Part shown: piece by piece, positions 9,281-18,348 of the stretch | Layout: each line of letters starts with the position of its first letter | How positions within the stretch are numbered: position 1 is the stretch's first letter | Assembly (NCBI GenBank): GCA_004963905.1 | Contig: SUGL01000002.1 | Span: forward strand, 227,057 to 291,056 | Source: Mesorhizobium sp. | Lineage (GTDB): Bacteria; Pseudomonadota; Alphaproteobacteria; Rhizobiales; Rhizobiaceae | Direction: 5' to 3' | Length of the DNA: 64,000 nucleotides | Translations under genes and position numbers: made by a program | Notes under the pieces: model-generated | What the model was told of the DNA's origin: nothing | The model's database searches: none | What the model saw: the letters and a program-made list of their open reading frames with translations, nothing else

Positions 9281-9496
9281 ATGAAAAAGCTCATGACGAT
9301 GGCCCGGCAGTTCCGCGACGATGAAAACGGCGCTGCTATGGTCGAATATTCTATTCTGATCGGCTTGATCGCCGTATCGGCGATTCTGTTCATCATCGGC
9401 ATTGGCCTGTGGGTGACGGGTCGTTTCACCGGCCTTTGCACCGCCTTGAACAGCGCCAACGTTCCTGGCTCGTGCGGCTCCGGCACCGGCAGCTGA
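9281..9496 (+). CDS. Flp/PilA-type major pilin
   Basis: 71 residues. A short basic leader with ENG precedes AAMVEYSILIGLIAVSAI, the Flp prepilin signature: processing after Gly, then the Glu-Tyr pair at positions +5/+6 of the mature protein within the hydrophobic helix. The tail is Gly/Ser-rich with two cysteines. The pilin would be cleaved by CpaA and polymerised by CpaF/TadBC. The gene has a strong ribosome site (AAAGGGAGA) and is followed by a hairpin, consistent with high expression relative to the downstream assembly genes. Confidence 0.95.
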   Translation: MKKLMTMARQFRDDENGAAMVEYSILIGLIAVSAILFIIGIGLWVTGRFTGLCTALNSANVPGSCGSGTGS

Positions 9497-9509
9497 TCGT
9501 TTGCATTCT

Positions 9510-9540
9510 TTCAGGCCCGGTCTTGGGGGCCGGGCCTGAA
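9510..9540 (+). terminator. hairpin after the pilin gene (partial terminator / 3' stabiliser)
   Basis: An 11-bp perfect stem (TTCAGGCCCGG with CCGGGCCTGAA) around a 9-nt loop starts 13 nt after the pilin stop and 52 nt before cpaB. There is no run of T after it. It probably attenuates transcription or protects the pilin mRNA 3' end, giving more pilin than assembly protein. Confidence 0.55.
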
Positions 9541-9592
9541 ATCAGTTGTCGGGTGGATGGGCTGATCTGTAGGCCTTTTTGGGGTTGGGCTG

Positions 9593-10633
9593 ATGCGCGC
9601 GAATACAGTCATAATGATCATTCTCGCCGGCGTGTTCGGAGTGCTTGCCGTCGTGCTCGCCAATATCTGGCTCGCCAATCAACGCAGCGCGATGGCCCAA
9701 GCAGGTGGTGCTGCTCGCGACACCATCGTGGTGGCCGCAGTGCCGCTGAAATTCGGCGACACTTTGAGTGAGGACAAGCTGCGCGAGATAGCGTGGCCGG
9801 CGGGTGCGGTTCCAGCCGGCGCGTTCAAGACGACAAAAGAGGCCTTGGCTGGCAATGGCACGAGGCAGGCATTGCAAGCGATCGGCGCCAACGAGCCGGT
9901 TCTGACAACCAAGATTACAGGCCCCGGACAGCGCGCCACGCTTTCCGCCGTGCTTGGTGAAGGCATGAAAGCTGTTTCCATCAGGGTCAATGACGTTCTG
10001 GGGGTTGCAGGCTTTGTGTTTCCAGGAGATCGGGTCGATATTCTCCTGACTCGCACTGCGCGCGGCGAGGGAGGCACAGACAGAAGTTTCGTCGACGTGC
10101 TCTTGCAGAGCGTCAAGGTGCTCGCGATCGACCAGGTTGCCGATGAAAGCAAGGACAATCCGCAAGTCGTGAAAGCGGTGACGGTCGAAGTCAGCACCAA
10201 GGACGCTCAGAAATTGACGCTTGCCGCCGGCGCGGGCCAGTTGTCGCTGGCGCTCCGCCAGGCCGCGGCCAACAAGGGCGAAGCCACGGAACGGGTTACG
10301 ATTTCAGACCTGACCGGCGATACCCCTGAAGATGTCGCCAAGAGGCAAGCGGAACTCGACAGACAGAAAGCGGCCGACGCTGCGGCTGCCGAAGAACGCA
10401 AGCTCGCCAACGACAAGATAGACGGTTTGGCCCAAGCCGTGGAGCGGGTTGGAAGCCAGATCGACGAATTGAGCAAGGTGAAGCCGACGCCTACTGTGGC
10501 GCCCGCACCACAGGTGCAGGAAGTTGTCAAGGAGGTGGTCAAATATGTGCAACCAGAACCGCCCGCCCGCGCTACAATCGGTGTCTTCCGCGGCGTCAAG
10601 CTCGAAACCTATGACGTGCCGCGCCAACGCTAG
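9593..10633 (+). CDS. cpaB: Flp pilus assembly protein CpaB/RcpC
   Basis: 346 residues. An N-terminal membrane anchor (VIMIILAGVFGVLAVVLANIW) is followed by a SAF domain (VVAAVPLKFGDTLSEDKLRE...AWPAGAVP) and the RcpC/CpaB domain (GVAGFVFPGDRVDILLTR). The C-terminal third is an Ala/Lys/Glu-rich, probably coiled segment. CpaB is the periplasmic partner of the CpaC secretin. It is the second gene of the rightward arm. Confidence 0.92.
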   Translation: MRANTVIMIILAGVFGVLAVVLANIWLANQRSAMAQAGGAARDTIVVAAVPLKFGDTLSEDKLREIAWPAGAVPAGAFKTTKEALAGNGTRQALQAIGANEPVLTTKITGPGQRATLSAVLGEGMKAVSIRVNDVLGVAGFVFPGDRVDILLTRTARGEGGTDRSFVDVLLQSVKVLAIDQVADESKDNPQVVKAVTVEVSTKDAQKLTLAAGAGQLSLALRQAAANKGEATERVTISDLTGDTPEDVAKRQAELDRQKAADAAAAEERKLANDKIDGLAQAVERVGSQIDELSKVKPTPTVAPAPQVQEVVKEVVKYVQPEPPARATIGVFRGVKLETYDVPRQR

Positions 10634-10687
10634 AATGCCAGCCGGCAGAACGAGGGCTGCCAATCGGCGGCAGTGGGGAGACGGGGA

Positions 10688-12133
10688 ATGCAAGCGTTTT
10701 GGGTTCGGATAGCGGCGGCCGCGCTGTCCTTGTTGAGCGTATCGGCGTTATCTGACCATTCGGCTTGGGCGGCCGACCGCTTCATCGACGTTTCGAGCCC
10801 GTCGCTGCACCGCGTGTTCGTGCCCGTTTCCCAATCCGCGACGATCACCGTCAACGCGACGCTGGGCGACATCGTCGTCGGCGACGAAAAGATCGCCGAT
10901 GCCCAGCCGATGACCGACAAGACGCTCTACATCATCGGCAAGAGCGTCGGCACCACCACTGTCAACCTGTTTTCCGAGGACAAGCGCTCGCTGGGCGCCA
11001 TCCAGATCGAGGTCGGCCAGGACGTCAGCGACATGGCGGCCGCGATCCGCCAGGTGGCGCCGAAGGCCCGCATCGAGATCGGCTCGATCAACGGCAAGGT
11101 CCGGCTGAGCGGCCACGTCAAGGACGCCGCGACGCTGGCATCTATCGTGGAGGTGACACAGCAATATGGCCCCGACGCCATCATTAACGCCGTCACGATC
11201 GACGACAGCGAGCAGGTCAATCTTTCGGTCCGCATCCTGGAGGCCAAGCGAAATGCCGGCCGCGATCTCGGCGTATCGTTCAAGAGCACGAATAGGGACG
11301 GCAGCACAAAAGTCGGAACCGGCATTGCCGCGGTGGATAAAGACGGTGTAGTGCTCGGATCGGGTACTTTGCTCAGTGGGCTCCTGTCCAATGCCAGTCC
11401 GTTCGGAGCACTGCTTACGCGCGTCATCGACAGCAACGTCAAAGTCGACATGTACATCGAGGCGCTCGAGTCGAAGGGCTTGGTGCGGCTCCTGGCCGAA
11501 CCGAACCTCACCACGGTTTCCGGCGAGACGGCCAGCTTCAACGCCGGCGGCGAGGTGCCGATCCGCAGCGTCAACAGCCAGGGCGAAGTCGAAATTCAAT
11601 TCAAGCAGTTCGGCGTCAACCTGAATTTCACGCCGGTAGTGCTCGACGACGGCAAGATCCATATGAAGCTGGCGCCGGAGGTCAGCGACCTGACCGGCTT
11701 CACGCCCGCCGGCGACCCGATCTTCACCAATCGCAAATTGGCGACCGTGGTCGACCTGCGTGACGGCCAGAGCTTTGCCGTGGGCGGTCTGCTCTCCAGC
11801 AAGAACACCAGGCTGCAGGAGCAGGTGCCATGGCTCGGCCAGGTGCCAATCATCGGCGCGCTGTTCCACAATTCGAGCACGCAGAAGGAAGAAACTGAGC
11901 TGGTCGTCATCGTCACGCCGCATCTGGTGCGCCCGGTGAAGCCCGGCCAGCAACTGGCGACGCCTTTCGACAAGACGAGGCCCGCCAACGATCCGGAACT
12001 GTTCCTGCTCGGCCAGCTCGAAGTTAGCAAGGACATGATCCGGAAATATGAGCTGGGCGACGGCGTCACCGGCCCCTACGGCCACATGCTGGATGTCAAA
12101 TCGAAGGACAAGCTGGTCTATGTCAAGAAATAA
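10688..12133 (+). CDS. cpaC: Tad pilus outer-membrane secretin CpaC/RcpA
   Basis: 481 residues from the ATG at 10688 with ACGGGGA just upstream; an in-frame GTG lies 15 nt earlier. It has a signal peptide ending near AWA, an N-terminal secretin domain (ATITVNATLGDIVVGDEKIADA), a BON-like part, then the type II/III secretin core with the VPIRS and VPWLGQVPIIGALF motifs near the C-terminus. It forms the outer-membrane pore for the pilus. The stop overlaps the next gene's start by 14 nt. Confidence 0.93.
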   Translation: MQAFWVRIAAAALSLLSVSALSDHSAWAADRFIDVSSPSLHRVFVPVSQSATITVNATLGDIVVGDEKIADAQPMTDKTLYIIGKSVGTTTVNLFSEDKRSLGAIQIEVGQDVSDMAAAIRQVAPKARIEIGSINGKVRLSGHVKDAATLASIVEVTQQYGPDAIINAVTIDDSEQVNLSVRILEAKRNAGRDLGVSFKSTNRDGSTKVGTGIAAVDKDGVVLGSGTLLSGLLSNASPFGALLTRVIDSNVKVDMYIEALESKGLVRLLAEPNLTTVSGETASFNAGGEVPIRSVNSQGEVEIQFKQFGVNLNFTPVVLDDGKIHMKLAPEVSDLTGFTPAGDPIFTNRKLATVVDLRDGQSFAVGGLLSSKNTRLQEQVPWLGQVPIIGALFHNSSTQKEETELVVIVTPHLVRPVKPGQQLATPFDKTRPANDPELFLLGQLEVSKDMIRKYELGDGVTGPYGHMLDVKSKDKLVYVKK

Positions 12134-12419
12134 GCTCCTGCTCATCCTTCTCAGCTCCGGCCTGCTCGCGGGCTGCGCGGCGGACTATTTGAACAATTAC
12201 GACACGATGACGTTGGCGTCGGGCGACTCGCAGAAAGCCAACGAGCTGCTGCAGACGGTCGATCCGTACAATCCGGCTTCGAACAACACGAAGATCGAAG
12301 GCGACGGCGCTCGGTCCGTCGGCGTCGTACAGAAATACAAGATTCCGCCTTCGCCTACGTCGGCGCCGGCGACAAACATGACGGTCAATGTCGGCCCGAC
12401 GGGTACGAGCGCGCAATGA
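12120..12419 (+). CDS. small Tad-locus lipoprotein
   Basis: 99 residues starting inside the 3' end of cpaC (14-nt overlap). The signal peptide ends in GLLAGC, a lipobox. The mature part contains DTMTLASGDSQKANELLQ and VDPYNP, resembling short lipoproteins found at this position in rhizobial Tad loci (pattern R/YDTxTLxxGDAxxxN...DPWP). A canonical full-length CpaD is not present in the locus, so this protein may take an equivalent outer-membrane role; that is inference. Confidence 0.7.
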   Translation: MSRNKLLLILLSSGLLAGCAADYLNNYDTMTLASGDSQKANELLQTVDPYNPASNNTKIEGDGARSVGVVQKYKIPPSPTSAPATNMTVNVGPTGTSAQ

Positions 12420-12487
12420 ACTGAACGAAAGGATACGGCTGTGTCGGGCATGCGAGGGGCCCGGCATCAAGGGTAGAGGGCAGGGCC

Positions 12488-14011
12488 ATGTTGCGAGTTA
12501 TTCGCGCGTTCTGGCGCGATCAAAGGGGCATAGCGCTTATCCTCGTCAGCATCATGCTGCCGGCGATCATCGGGTTTTCCTTGCTGGCCATCGACGCGAG
12601 CCGGGTCAACAATCTCCACAACGATCTTCAGAAAGGCACCGATGCATTAGCCTTGGCAGCCGCGGCCGAGTTGAACGGCAGATCGGATGCGTGGACGCGA
12701 GCGGAGAACGCGCTGACCAATCTCGTTGCCAACGGCACGAGGTTCTCGGATGGCGGGACAGTATCGCTGACCACCGGAAACGGAAGCGTCACAGTGGACA
12801 CCACGTATCCCGCTTGCCGATCGAAGGGGCCGATATCGTGGTGCTTCCTTGCAACTATCCCGGCCAACGACTCCAGTCCGATTACGTCGGCCAACTACGC
12901 TGCGTCGGCAGTCACAACACGCTTCATTCAGGTCAAAGCGCAACCCGAAAGCTTTACGGCGCTCTTCCCCGTGTCGTTCGTCTCGGGCGGCTCTAGTAGC
13001 AACAACAGGTTCACAATCGGCGGCGTATCTGTTGCCGGCTTCACGTCCGGTGTCTGCAACTACACGCCTGTCTTCATTTGCAACCCCTATGAAATGGTGA
13101 ACGGCACCAATTCGGCGGGCGGCGCCACCCTTGAGCAGGCGGTTTCGGATCCGGCTGTCCATCGCCGGTTGATCGAGCTTCGTATGGTGGGAAACAACGC
13201 CGCCTATGGGCCAGGCAATTTCGGTTTCCTGGCGCCGCCGGATGACGTCGGCAACGGCGCTCAGGCACTGGCACAGACAATTGCCACATCAAGGCCTCTG
13301 GGCTGCTATTCGGCGCAGGGCGTGAGCACCAAGACCGGCCAGAATACCGGCCCGGTCCAGGACGCGTTCAACGTGCGTTTTGGCATCAATCCCAGCGGCA
13401 ATGCGTTCAATACCGACGAATACGGCCCGGCCGCGAACGTTCGCAAGGGTGCGTCAACGAACGGCAACGGAAACCAGTGCCCGAACTACAATCAGATAAC
13501 ATTCAACGCGGCGGGTAATATGGGGTTGCCGAGAGATGCGACCACCCCCTATATGGGCGGGCGAATGGGCGATGGAAACTGGAACCTTTCCGGCTACTGG
13601 AGCACCAATTTCGGCGGCACCAGCTACCCATCGTCCTGGGACACGACCAAGCCGACCCGGTATCAGGTCTATAAATACGAGAACGCCAACAATCTCATCA
13701 GCCACGCTTCGACGGGTGGAGAGGTTGGAACGCCGCCCAGCGCCTGCCTGCCGCCGGTCACTTCGGTCGATCGCAGGCTGCTCTATGGGGCCATTCTCGA
13801 CTGCAATGCGCTGCAGGCCGCAGGCAACAACCTGAACGGCAACAGCACGAACCTCCCCGTTGAGGCGTTCGCCAGCTTCTTTCTGACCGAGCCTGTTCCA
13901 GGGGCCAATGCGGGCGGATCCGTCTTTGTCGAACTCGTCGACATCACTGGCCGCGGCGGCGCCGGAACGCTCGACAATTTCCTGCGCGACGAACCGCAGC
14001 TCTATCGGTGA
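12488..14011 (+). CDS. tadG: TadG-like pilus assembly protein
   Basis: 507 residues. The N-terminus has the Tad-type anchor: basic residues, DQRGIALILVSIMLPAIIGF helix, then ASRVNNLHNDLQKGTDALALAAAAEL. The long C-terminal part is periplasmic, rich in Asn, Gly and aromatic residues with scattered cysteines, of no recognised fold. TadG-like proteins are membrane-anchored accessory components of the Tad machine. The stop overlaps a GTG that could start the next gene. Confidence 0.82.
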   Translation: MLRVIRAFWRDQRGIALILVSIMLPAIIGFSLLAIDASRVNNLHNDLQKGTDALALAAAAELNGRSDAWTRAENALTNLVANGTRFSDGGTVSLTTGNGSVTVDTTYPACRSKGPISWCFLATIPANDSSPITSANYAASAVTTRFIQVKAQPESFTALFPVSFVSGGSSSNNRFTIGGVSVAGFTSGVCNYTPVFICNPYEMVNGTNSAGGATLEQAVSDPAVHRRLIELRMVGNNAAYGPGNFGFLAPPDDVGNGAQALAQTIATSRPLGCYSAQGVSTKTGQNTGPVQDAFNVRFGINPSGNAFNTDEYGPAANVRKGASTNGNGNQCPNYNQITFNAAGNMGLPRDATTPYMGGRMGDGNWNLSGYWSTNFGGTSYPSSWDTTKPTRYQVYKYENANNLISHASTGGEVGTPPSACLPPVTSVDRRLLYGAILDCNALQAAGNNLNGNSTNLPVEAFASFFLTEPVPGANAGGSVFVELVDITGRGGAGTLDNFLRDEPQLYR

Positions 14012-14016
14012 CGGCC

Positions 14017-14556
14017 ATGAGAAACCCGCTGTCACGCACCCTCAGTCATTTTCGCCGTGACGAGCGCGGAACCGTTCTGGTCGAGTTGGCGATTGTCGCG
14101 CCGCTGATGCTCCTGCTGTCGGCGGGCGTCTTCGAGTTCGGCAACCTCATCCACGACAAGCTTCTGATGGAAGCCGGCCTCGAGGACGGCGCCCGCTTCG
14201 CCGCGCGTTGCAACAGCCAGATCTACACGGATGCCGGCCTCACGATCGACTGCGCCAATGTCGCCAGGAACATTGCCATCTTCGGCAATGTGGCGGGAAC
14301 CCCACCGGCACGTGTCCGCGATTGGCGGATATCGGATGTGACGATCAACATTGCCGACCCGGCCACTTGCAGAAACGCGATTGATCCTGGCACCGGCACG
14401 GTTCTCTACCTCTCGACGACATCCCAAGTCTGCATCGTAACGGCGTCTACCACCTATCCTTACAGCAGCCGCGACAGCGTTGGATTGCTGTCGCTGCTCA
14501 ACATCACCAGCATGACGCTGTCTGCCAGCCATCAGGAGCGGTTGATCCGATTTTGA
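14017..14556 (+). CDS. tadE: TadE-like pseudopilin (first copy)
   Basis: 179 residues from ATG 14017; the in-frame GTG at 14008, overlapping the tadG stop, is an alternative. It shows the TadE signature: DERGTVLVELAIVAPLMLLL, a hydrophobic helix with Glu following the prepilin-like Gly, then FEFGNLIHDKLLMEAGLEDGARFAAR. A Cys-bearing periplasmic domain follows. TadE/F pseudopilins are processed by CpaA and help pilus assembly. The stop overlaps the next gene's ATG (TGATG). Confidence 0.88.
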   Translation: MRNPLSRTLSHFRRDERGTVLVELAIVAPLMLLLSAGVFEFGNLIHDKLLMEAGLEDGARFAARCNSQIYTDAGLTIDCANVARNIAIFGNVAGTPPARVRDWRISDVTINIADPATCRNAIDPGTGTVLYLSTTSQVCIVTASTTYPYSSRDSVGLLSLLNITSMTLSASHQERLIRF

Positions 14557-15191
14557 TGATGCTGACACGGTTCATAAAGTCGGAAGACGGGACAACGATG
14601 GTCGAAATGGCCATCGCCATGTCGCTGCTGTTTATGCTCACTCTCGGCTTTGTCGATTTCGGCTATGCTTTCTTTCAGTGGAACGCCGCCACCAAGGCTG
14701 TGCAGGTTGGCGCCAGGCTCGCCTCCGTTTCTGATCCTGTCGCGACCGCGCTCACGAACGCGGCCCCAACCACGACCCCCGGGGCACCAGTAATCGCCGG
14801 CGCCTACGGCCCGTTTGCGTGCACCTACAGTGGCGGGACGGGCTCCTGCTCTAACAGCGGCAATTTCAATGCCACCGCTTTCAGCCGCATCTTCCGCGGC
14901 GATACGGCAAACACCGCCAATGACGCCTGCCCTGCGCTTACGGCCAACCAACGGCCCGGCATGTGCCACTTCTTCCCGGGATTAAAGCGCAACAACGTGG
15001 TCGTGACCTACGTAGCCACAGGCCTCGGCTACCAGACACGGCTGGGCGGCCCGGTCCCGACCATCACCGTCAGTCTGCAGAACATGACCTACCAGTTCTT
15101 CTTCCTGGGTGCATTCGGGTTCGGCAGTATGACCATGCCCTCCATGCTCAGTACAGTAACGGGTGAAGATTTAAAGAGTACGTCGCCATGA
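14556..15191 (+). CDS. TadE-like pseudopilin (second copy)
   Basis: 211 residues. The N-terminal SEDGTTMVEMAIAMSLLFML helix, FGYAFFQWNAATKAVQVGAR and a Cys-containing periplasmic part make it a second TadE/TadF-family protein. It is coupled to the first copy by TGATG and to cpaE by an ATGA overlap. Two TadE-like genes plus a TadG-like gene are usual for a full set of minor pseudopilins. Confidence 0.87.
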   Translation: MMLTRFIKSEDGTTMVEMAIAMSLLFMLTLGFVDFGYAFFQWNAATKAVQVGARLASVSDPVATALTNAAPTTTPGAPVIAGAYGPFACTYSGGTGSCSNSGNFNATAFSRIFRGDTANTANDACPALTANQRPGMCHFFPGLKRNNVVVTYVATGLGYQTRLGGPVPTITVSLQNMTYQFFFLGAFGFGSMTMPSMLSTVTGEDLKSTSP

Positions 15192-16354
15192 ACGCCATCG
15201 ACACCAGAGTCCTGCCCACGAAGCGAAAACAGGTCGCCCTGTTCTCGTCCGATCCGAATTTCAGGCGCGACGTGACGACGCGGCTCGACGCGCTGGCGAT
15301 CTATGACGTCAAGGTTTCGGAAGCGGTCGAGTTCCTGAAGGGGCCGCCGATCGATGCGCGGCCGGGCATCATCATCCTCGACCTCGGCAGCGGCGAGCTG
15401 CTCGGCGACAGCGCCATCGTCGAGGCGCGCTCCAAATGGGCTTCGGTGCCGCTGATCGCGGTCTCGGGCGAGCTTTCCTCCGAGCAGACGCGGGTGCTGG
15501 TGCGCATGAACGCGTCGGACTGGCTGCACAAGCCGCTCGATGCCAAGGAGCTGCTCAACGCCGTCACCTTCCACGACACCGGCAGCCAGGGCACGAAGAG
15601 CCGCATCGTCACCTTCATCGCCGCCAGCGGCGGCGCCGGCGCGACGACGCTGGCGATCTCGGCGGCGGAGCATCTCGCCTCGAAGTCGGCCGAGCGGGCG
15701 GCTTCCACCTGCCTCGTCGACCTCGACTTCCAGAGCGCCAATTGCGGCGCCTATCTCAACCAGTTCAACCAGTTCGACCTTTCCGGCATCATCGGCCAGC
15801 CGGACCGGCTCGACGTCGAGCTGATGGACGTCATCAAGCTGTCGCGGCCGTCGGGCCTCACGCTCTATTCCTTCGAGCGGCCGCAACTGCCGTTCGAGCC
15901 GCACGGCGCCGATTTCGTCTTCCGCCTGCTCGACCTCGTCGCCTACCGCTTCGACGACATCGTCATCGACCTGCCCAACATCGAGACGCCGTGGCACGAG
16001 TCGGTGCTGCGCACCAGCGACGAGATCTTCATCGTCTTCGAGCTCAACGTCGCGTCGCTGAGGCAAGGCAAGCGGCTCTACAAGAAGATCCGCGAGTTGC
16101 GCGGCAACGGCGTCTCGATCACGCTGGTCGCCAACAAGCACAAGCGCAAATGGTTCGGCAACCACTTCTCGCGCAGCGAGCTGGAGAAGATCTTCAAGGC
16201 GCCGCACATCAAGTCGCTGGCGCTCGACAACGCGCTTCTCGCCGATGCGCTGAACCGCGCCATCCTGCCCTCCGAGGTGGATGGGCGGGCCCGCTTCAAC
16301 AAGGACCTGAAGCGCATGTTCAAGGAGCGGCTGGACAATGCCCAGCAGCGCTAG
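15188..16354 (+). CDS. cpaE: CpaE/TadZ-like pilus localisation ATPase
   Basis: 388 residues. The N-terminal ~130 residues are a receiver-like atypical domain (VALFSSDPNFRRDV, IIILDLGSGELLGD). The C-terminal ParA/MinD-type domain has a deviant P-loop SGGAGATTLA without the usual Lys, CLVDLDFQSAN, and VIDLPNIETPWHESVL. CpaE/TadZ places the Tad machine at the pole. It is the last gene of the rightward arm and overlaps tadE-like copy 2 by 4 nt. Confidence 0.92.
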   Translation: MNAIDTRVLPTKRKQVALFSSDPNFRRDVTTRLDALAIYDVKVSEAVEFLKGPPIDARPGIIILDLGSGELLGDSAIVEARSKWASVPLIAVSGELSSEQTRVLVRMNASDWLHKPLDAKELLNAVTFHDTGSQGTKSRIVTFIAASGGAGATTLAISAAEHLASKSAERAASTCLVDLDFQSANCGAYLNQFNQFDLSGIIGQPDRLDVELMDVIKLSRPSGLTLYSFERPQLPFEPHGADFVFRLLDLVAYRFDDIVIDLPNIETPWHESVLRTSDEIFIVFELNVASLRQGKRLYKKIRELRGNGVSITLVANKHKRKWFGNHFSRSELEKIFKAPHIKSLALDNALLADALNRAILPSEVDGRARFNKDLKRMFKERLDNAQQR

Positions 16355-16430
16355 CGCAATTCCAGGAAAGATACGCAGCGGTCGGGCTTGGCGACTTCGC
16401 CGTAGCCTTGCGTCCGCAATCGCGGCAAAG
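16355..16430 (+). repeat. copy of a ~76-nt dispersed repeat (AATTCCAGGAAA type)
   Basis: This stretch, directly after the cpaE stop, aligns base for base without gaps and with mostly identical bases to 62111-62186, directly after the stop of the htrA-like gene. Shared blocks include caattccaggaaa, cgccgtagcctt and gcgtccg. A third partial relative lies at 19073-19105. It is a dispersed rhizobial intergenic repeat rather than coding sequence. Confidence 0.65.
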
Positions 16431-16433
16431 CCC

Positions 16434-16997
16434 ATGCGGCGGATGGCGACACGCCTTGCGGGCGCCTGCCTGATCGGCATTGCGCTCGCGTCGGCCTGCG
16501 ATCTCGCCGCGGCCGGATCGGGGCTGCCGCCGCTTCCGGCGATGGGCCCCAGCCTGCGCAAGACGGTCGCCTTCCAGACCGGCGAGCAGCCTGGAACGAT
16601 CATCATCCGCAAACAAGAGAAAGCGCTCTATCTGGTGACGAGCCCAGGCCAGGCGCTGCGCTACCAGATCAGCGTCGGCCGCGACGGCTTCGGCTGGACC
16701 GGCACGGTCAGGATAGCGGCCAAGACCGAATGGCCGGAATGGCGCCCGCCCAAGGAGATGCGCGCGCGCCAGCCGGAACTGCCGGCGATGGTGCCTGCCG
16801 GCCCCTACAATCCGCTCGGCGCCAGGGCGCTCTATCTCGCGCGCGACGGCCGCGACACACTCTATCGCATCCATGGCACCAACGATCCCAAGGGCGTCGG
16901 TTTCGACGGCACTTCCGGCTGCTTCCGGCTGACGAACACGGATGTGATCGATCTCTTCAAACGCGTCGCTGTGGGCGCAAAGGTGGTGGTTGAATGA
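16434..16997 (+). CDS. L,D-transpeptidase (YkuD domain)
   Basis: 187 residues from the ATG at 16434. The frame is open to an ATG at 16338, but that extension would be encoded by the dispersed repeat, so the start that puts the signal peptide (MATRLAGACLIGIALASA) at the N-terminus is preferred. The YkuD domain shows HGTND and SGCFRL, the catalytic His and Cys of L,D-transpeptidases (usual form SxGCIR). It would cross-link peptidoglycan or attach proteins to it in the periplasm. It overlaps the next gene by 4 nt (ATGA). Confidence 0.85.
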   Translation: MRRMATRLAGACLIGIALASACDLAAAGSGLPPLPAMGPSLRKTVAFQTGEQPGTIIIRKQEKALYLVTSPGQALRYQISVGRDGFGWTGTVRIAAKTEWPEWRPPKEMRARQPELPAMVPAGPYNPLGARALYLARDGRDTLYRIHGTNDPKGVGFDGTSGCFRLTNTDVIDLFKRVAVGAKVVVE

Positions 16998-17554
16998 CGA
17001 TGATCAGCGAACCGGAGATTCCGGCAATCGAACTCGGCGAACGGGAAAAGGCCCCGGGCAGGCCGAACCGCGCGGTAGCCATCGGCGCCGTCATGGCAGG
17101 TGCGGCGCTCGTCACCTTCGTCAACGTGACGGCCGCCATCTACCTCTATCGCGGCGTCAACGACCTCAGGGCGATCGAGGCCCGGCTCGATCAGCTCGGC
17201 CAGTTCGAGCAGCGCATCGGCGCCCGCATCGACACGGTCAACAACGGCTTCCAGAGCAGGTTCGAGACGCTGGACCGGCAATTGCAGGCGAGCTTCGGCC
17301 GCATCAACGGCACTATCGCCCATCTGGAGCAAGGCCAGCCCGCCGCCACAGACGCCGAGATGCCACGGGCGGCGCCGGAGCCCGCCTTCGCCGGCACGAC
17401 GGTGGCGGATGCATCAGCCGTCGAAAATCCCGCCGAGCCGGAGGCCGCCTACTCACCGATGTTCAAGCGCAAGGTGTCGCCGCCTGGACCCAACCCGTCC
17501 TACCAGCGCATCCAGCAGGCCGACGGCAAGGTCTATTACAAGAAGATCAACTGA
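16994..17554 (+). CDS. membrane-anchored coiled-coil protein, unknown function
   Basis: 186 residues: a short cytoplasmic N-terminus, one membrane helix (VMAGAALVTFVNVTAAIYLY, about residues 35-55), a heptad-like periplasmic segment (about 60-110: AIEARLDQLGQFEQRIGARI and following), then an Ala/Pro-rich tail. It is coupled by ATGA overlap to the L,D-transpeptidase, so it may act with it at the envelope; that is inference. Confidence 0.65.
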   Translation: MTMISEPEIPAIELGEREKAPGRPNRAVAIGAVMAGAALVTFVNVTAAIYLYRGVNDLRAIEARLDQLGQFEQRIGARIDTVNNGFQSRFETLDRQLQASFGRINGTIAHLEQGQPAATDAEMPRAAPEPAFAGTTVADASAVENPAEPEAAYSPMFKRKVSPPGPNPSYQRIQQADGKVYYKKIN

Positions 17555-17604
17555 TCTCGTACCGGGTGAATTGCGGAAGGAACGTCGATCAGAAAACCGA
17601 CGGC

Positions 17605-18141
17605 TTAAAGATCGCGCTGCAGCGCCAGGATGCGGATCGCGCGGGCTTCCGCGCGCAGCCTCGCCTCGCGCAGGAAAGCGACATGGCAATAGGCGCAGGC
17701 CGCCAGCCCTAGGCACAGCACCAGGCAGTTCTTCAAGCTGAAGTCGATCATCAGCGAAAATTGCAGGCCGCGCGGCGCGGTGAAGCTGGCAATTGTGCTC
17801 GCCGTTTCCGAGTGGCTGCCGGCCGCGATCATCAGCCCGGCGAACATCAGGGCGGCATGATTGGCGAGGAAGAAGCCGGCGGATCTTTTGGCCTGGCAGG
17901 CCATCCAGCAGGCAGCCGACGCGACGAAGATGATGGCGGCGTCGAGGGCCATCGAGCCGCCGAGATACAAGTCCACCTGCTGCCAGAACATCGTCGAGAA
18001 GGGGCGCAGCTCGAGCCAGACGCGCCACATGGCGGGGCTGGCCGAATAGGTTCCGAGAAGGAATGTCGCCGCCCGCTCCGCCGCCAGCAGGAAGAGCATG
18101 AGGGCCGGGAAGGCAAAGAGCAGTGTCGGCTTGCGCGTCAT
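17605..18141 (-). CDS. four-helix integral membrane protein, unknown function
   Basis: 178 residues with four hydrophobic helices (residues ~8-28, ~62-80, ~90-108, ~130-150) and an Arg/Ala-rich cytoplasmic tail. No family motif is recognised. The gene runs convergently with the coiled-coil gene, 50 nt apart. Confidence 0.6.
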   Translation of the reverse strand: MTRKPTLLFAFPALMLFLLAAERAATFLLGTYSASPAMWRVWLELRPFSTMFWQQVDLYLGGSMALDAAIIFVASAACWMACQAKRSAGFFLANHAALMFAGLMIAAGSHSETASTIASFTAPRGLQFSLMIDFSLKNCLVLCLGLAACAYCHVAFLREARLRAEARAIRILALQRDL

Positions 18142-18348
18142 GTCATCCCCTCGACATCCGATGCTTGAATGTAGGTCGCATTGGTTGCGCGAGACTTAAC
18201 GCAACGCCTTGCTTTTCAAGCAATGTCGCCGGCGGCTAATGTATAATCGCGTGAAGCGGCGGAGGCGCGGTGTCATTTTGACGAGGCGGAGCAGCGTGCG
18301 TTCAGGCGGCATCGTCGACGGGCGGAACCGGTCCGCGAGGGCAGGTCT

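Noticed and set aside
15089..16612. 507-codon frame opposite cpaE
   Set aside because: Antisense of cpaE, which has clear ATPase motifs; the product is low-complexity Arg/Glu/Asp.
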